From Bacteroidales bacterium (lineage in GTDB: Bacteria; Bacteroidota; Bacteroidia; Bacteroidales; GCA-2711565): DNA of 51,975 nt. Position numbers and translations under genes: made by a program. Positions 51,765-51,975 of this stretch are shown here, piece by piece. The stretch covers positions 1 through 51,975 of the forward strand of contig JANQLW010000055.1 in assembly GCA_028280405.1 (NCBI GenBank), given 5' to 3'. Under the pieces are notes generated by a model. That model saw only the letters and a program-made list of their open reading frames with translations, had not been told where the DNA came from and made no database searches. Each line of letters begins with the position of its first letter. Position 1 is the first letter of the stretch.

Positions 51765-51975
51765 CTATTTCAATTTGAATACTTGAATTTCTCCCCTTGA
51801 TTCATTTATTAAATAATCATCATAAACACATATTGTAGAAAACCTTTTCTTTTCTCCTTCGCTCGAAATCTGTTGTATAATCTTTACCAACTCCATTTTA
51901 TCATTTGTTATGTCGAAAACCAAAACCTTGTACGAGTATGATATATAAATTAAATTATTATACAAGCAGGCTCCA
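51765..51975 (-). CDS. C-terminal part of a protein cut by the window edge
   Basis: The reverse-strand frame is open to the right edge of the window, so only the last 70 or so codons are seen, ending at 51765. The pattern LIYISYSYKVLVFDITNDK...FSTICVYDDYLINESRGEIQVFKLK, with alternating hydrophobic strands and a final blade-like motif, suggests a beta-propeller such as the 6-bladed propeller proteins common in Bacteroidota. This is a weak structural guess. The gene converges on tadA. Confidence 0.5.
   Translation of the reverse strand, partial: GACLYNNLIYISYSYKVLVFDITNDKMELVKIIQQISSEGEKKRFSTICVYDDYLINESRGEIQVFKLK

Overview
The window is AT-rich DNA from a member of the Bacteroidota. The support is a FecI/FecR/SusC/SusD locus, several TAnnTTTG-type -7 promoter elements, lipoproteins with short lipoboxes, mostly weak Shine-Dalgarno sequences, and families typical of the phylum (DUF5916, GxxExxY, PIN-PhoH, ~800-aa FtsX/MacB permeases). 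I see no rRNA, tRNA, CRISPR array or intact insertion sequence. The order within the phylum cannot be set from this sequence alone.

Region 1 (about 0.3-18 kb) is an acyl-CoA and branched-chain carbon island. An ECF sigma factor gene is followed by icmF (coenzyme-B12 isobutyryl-CoA mutase fused to its G-protein chaperone) and a butyrate-kinase-like gene whose nucleotide-binding motifs are eroded. After a small repeat-bracketed insert (GxxExxY and DUF2971 genes), a reverse-strand run encodes acetoacetyl-CoA synthetase, a RhuM-family intruder, an acyl-CoA dehydrogenase, a biotin-carrying carboxyltransferase, a methylglutaconyl-CoA hydratase and a methylcrotonyl-CoA carboxylase beta subunit. Two adjacent HMG-CoA-lyase-family genes are transcribed divergently. 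Together this looks like leucine degradation from isovaleryl-CoA to acetyl-CoA and acetoacetyl-CoA. The usual biotin-carboxylase (alpha) subunit is absent. Its place is taken by a 727-aa protein in which an oxaloacetate/pyruvate carboxyltransferase domain is joined to a BT-like region and a biotinyl domain. The main hypothesis of this report is that it and the beta subunit form an ATP-independent transcarboxylase, with oxaloacetate as CO2 donor.

Region 2 (18.1-27 kb) is an ECF sigma / FecR anti-sigma / STN-containing SusC / SusD / TlpA-like thioredoxin lipoprotein locus. A 42-bp perfect palindrome precedes the sigma gene, and two hairpins lie between fecR and susC. No carbohydrate-active enzyme is nearby, so the transported substrate is unknown.

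Region 3 (27-34 kb) holds housekeeping and defence-type genes: a small lipoprotein, an MBL-fold hydrolase, polA, a PIN-PhoH ATPase and a HEPN/MNT toxin-antitoxin pair.

Region 4 (34-50 kb) is a regulator and exporter block. An NtrC-type sigma-54 activator, its histidine kinase, a nitroreductase and a glutaminyl-cyclase-like M28 lipoprotein run leftwards. Divergently, behind a well-spaced -24/-12 sigma-54 promoter, come an HlyD-type adaptor and an ABC ATPase, then two small proteins, a DUF5916 outer-membrane protein and two large FtsX-type permeases. The permeases are separated by 600 bp of dispersed repeats, including a MITE-like element. The window ends with a sodium:solute symporter, tadA and the 3' end of a truncated gene.
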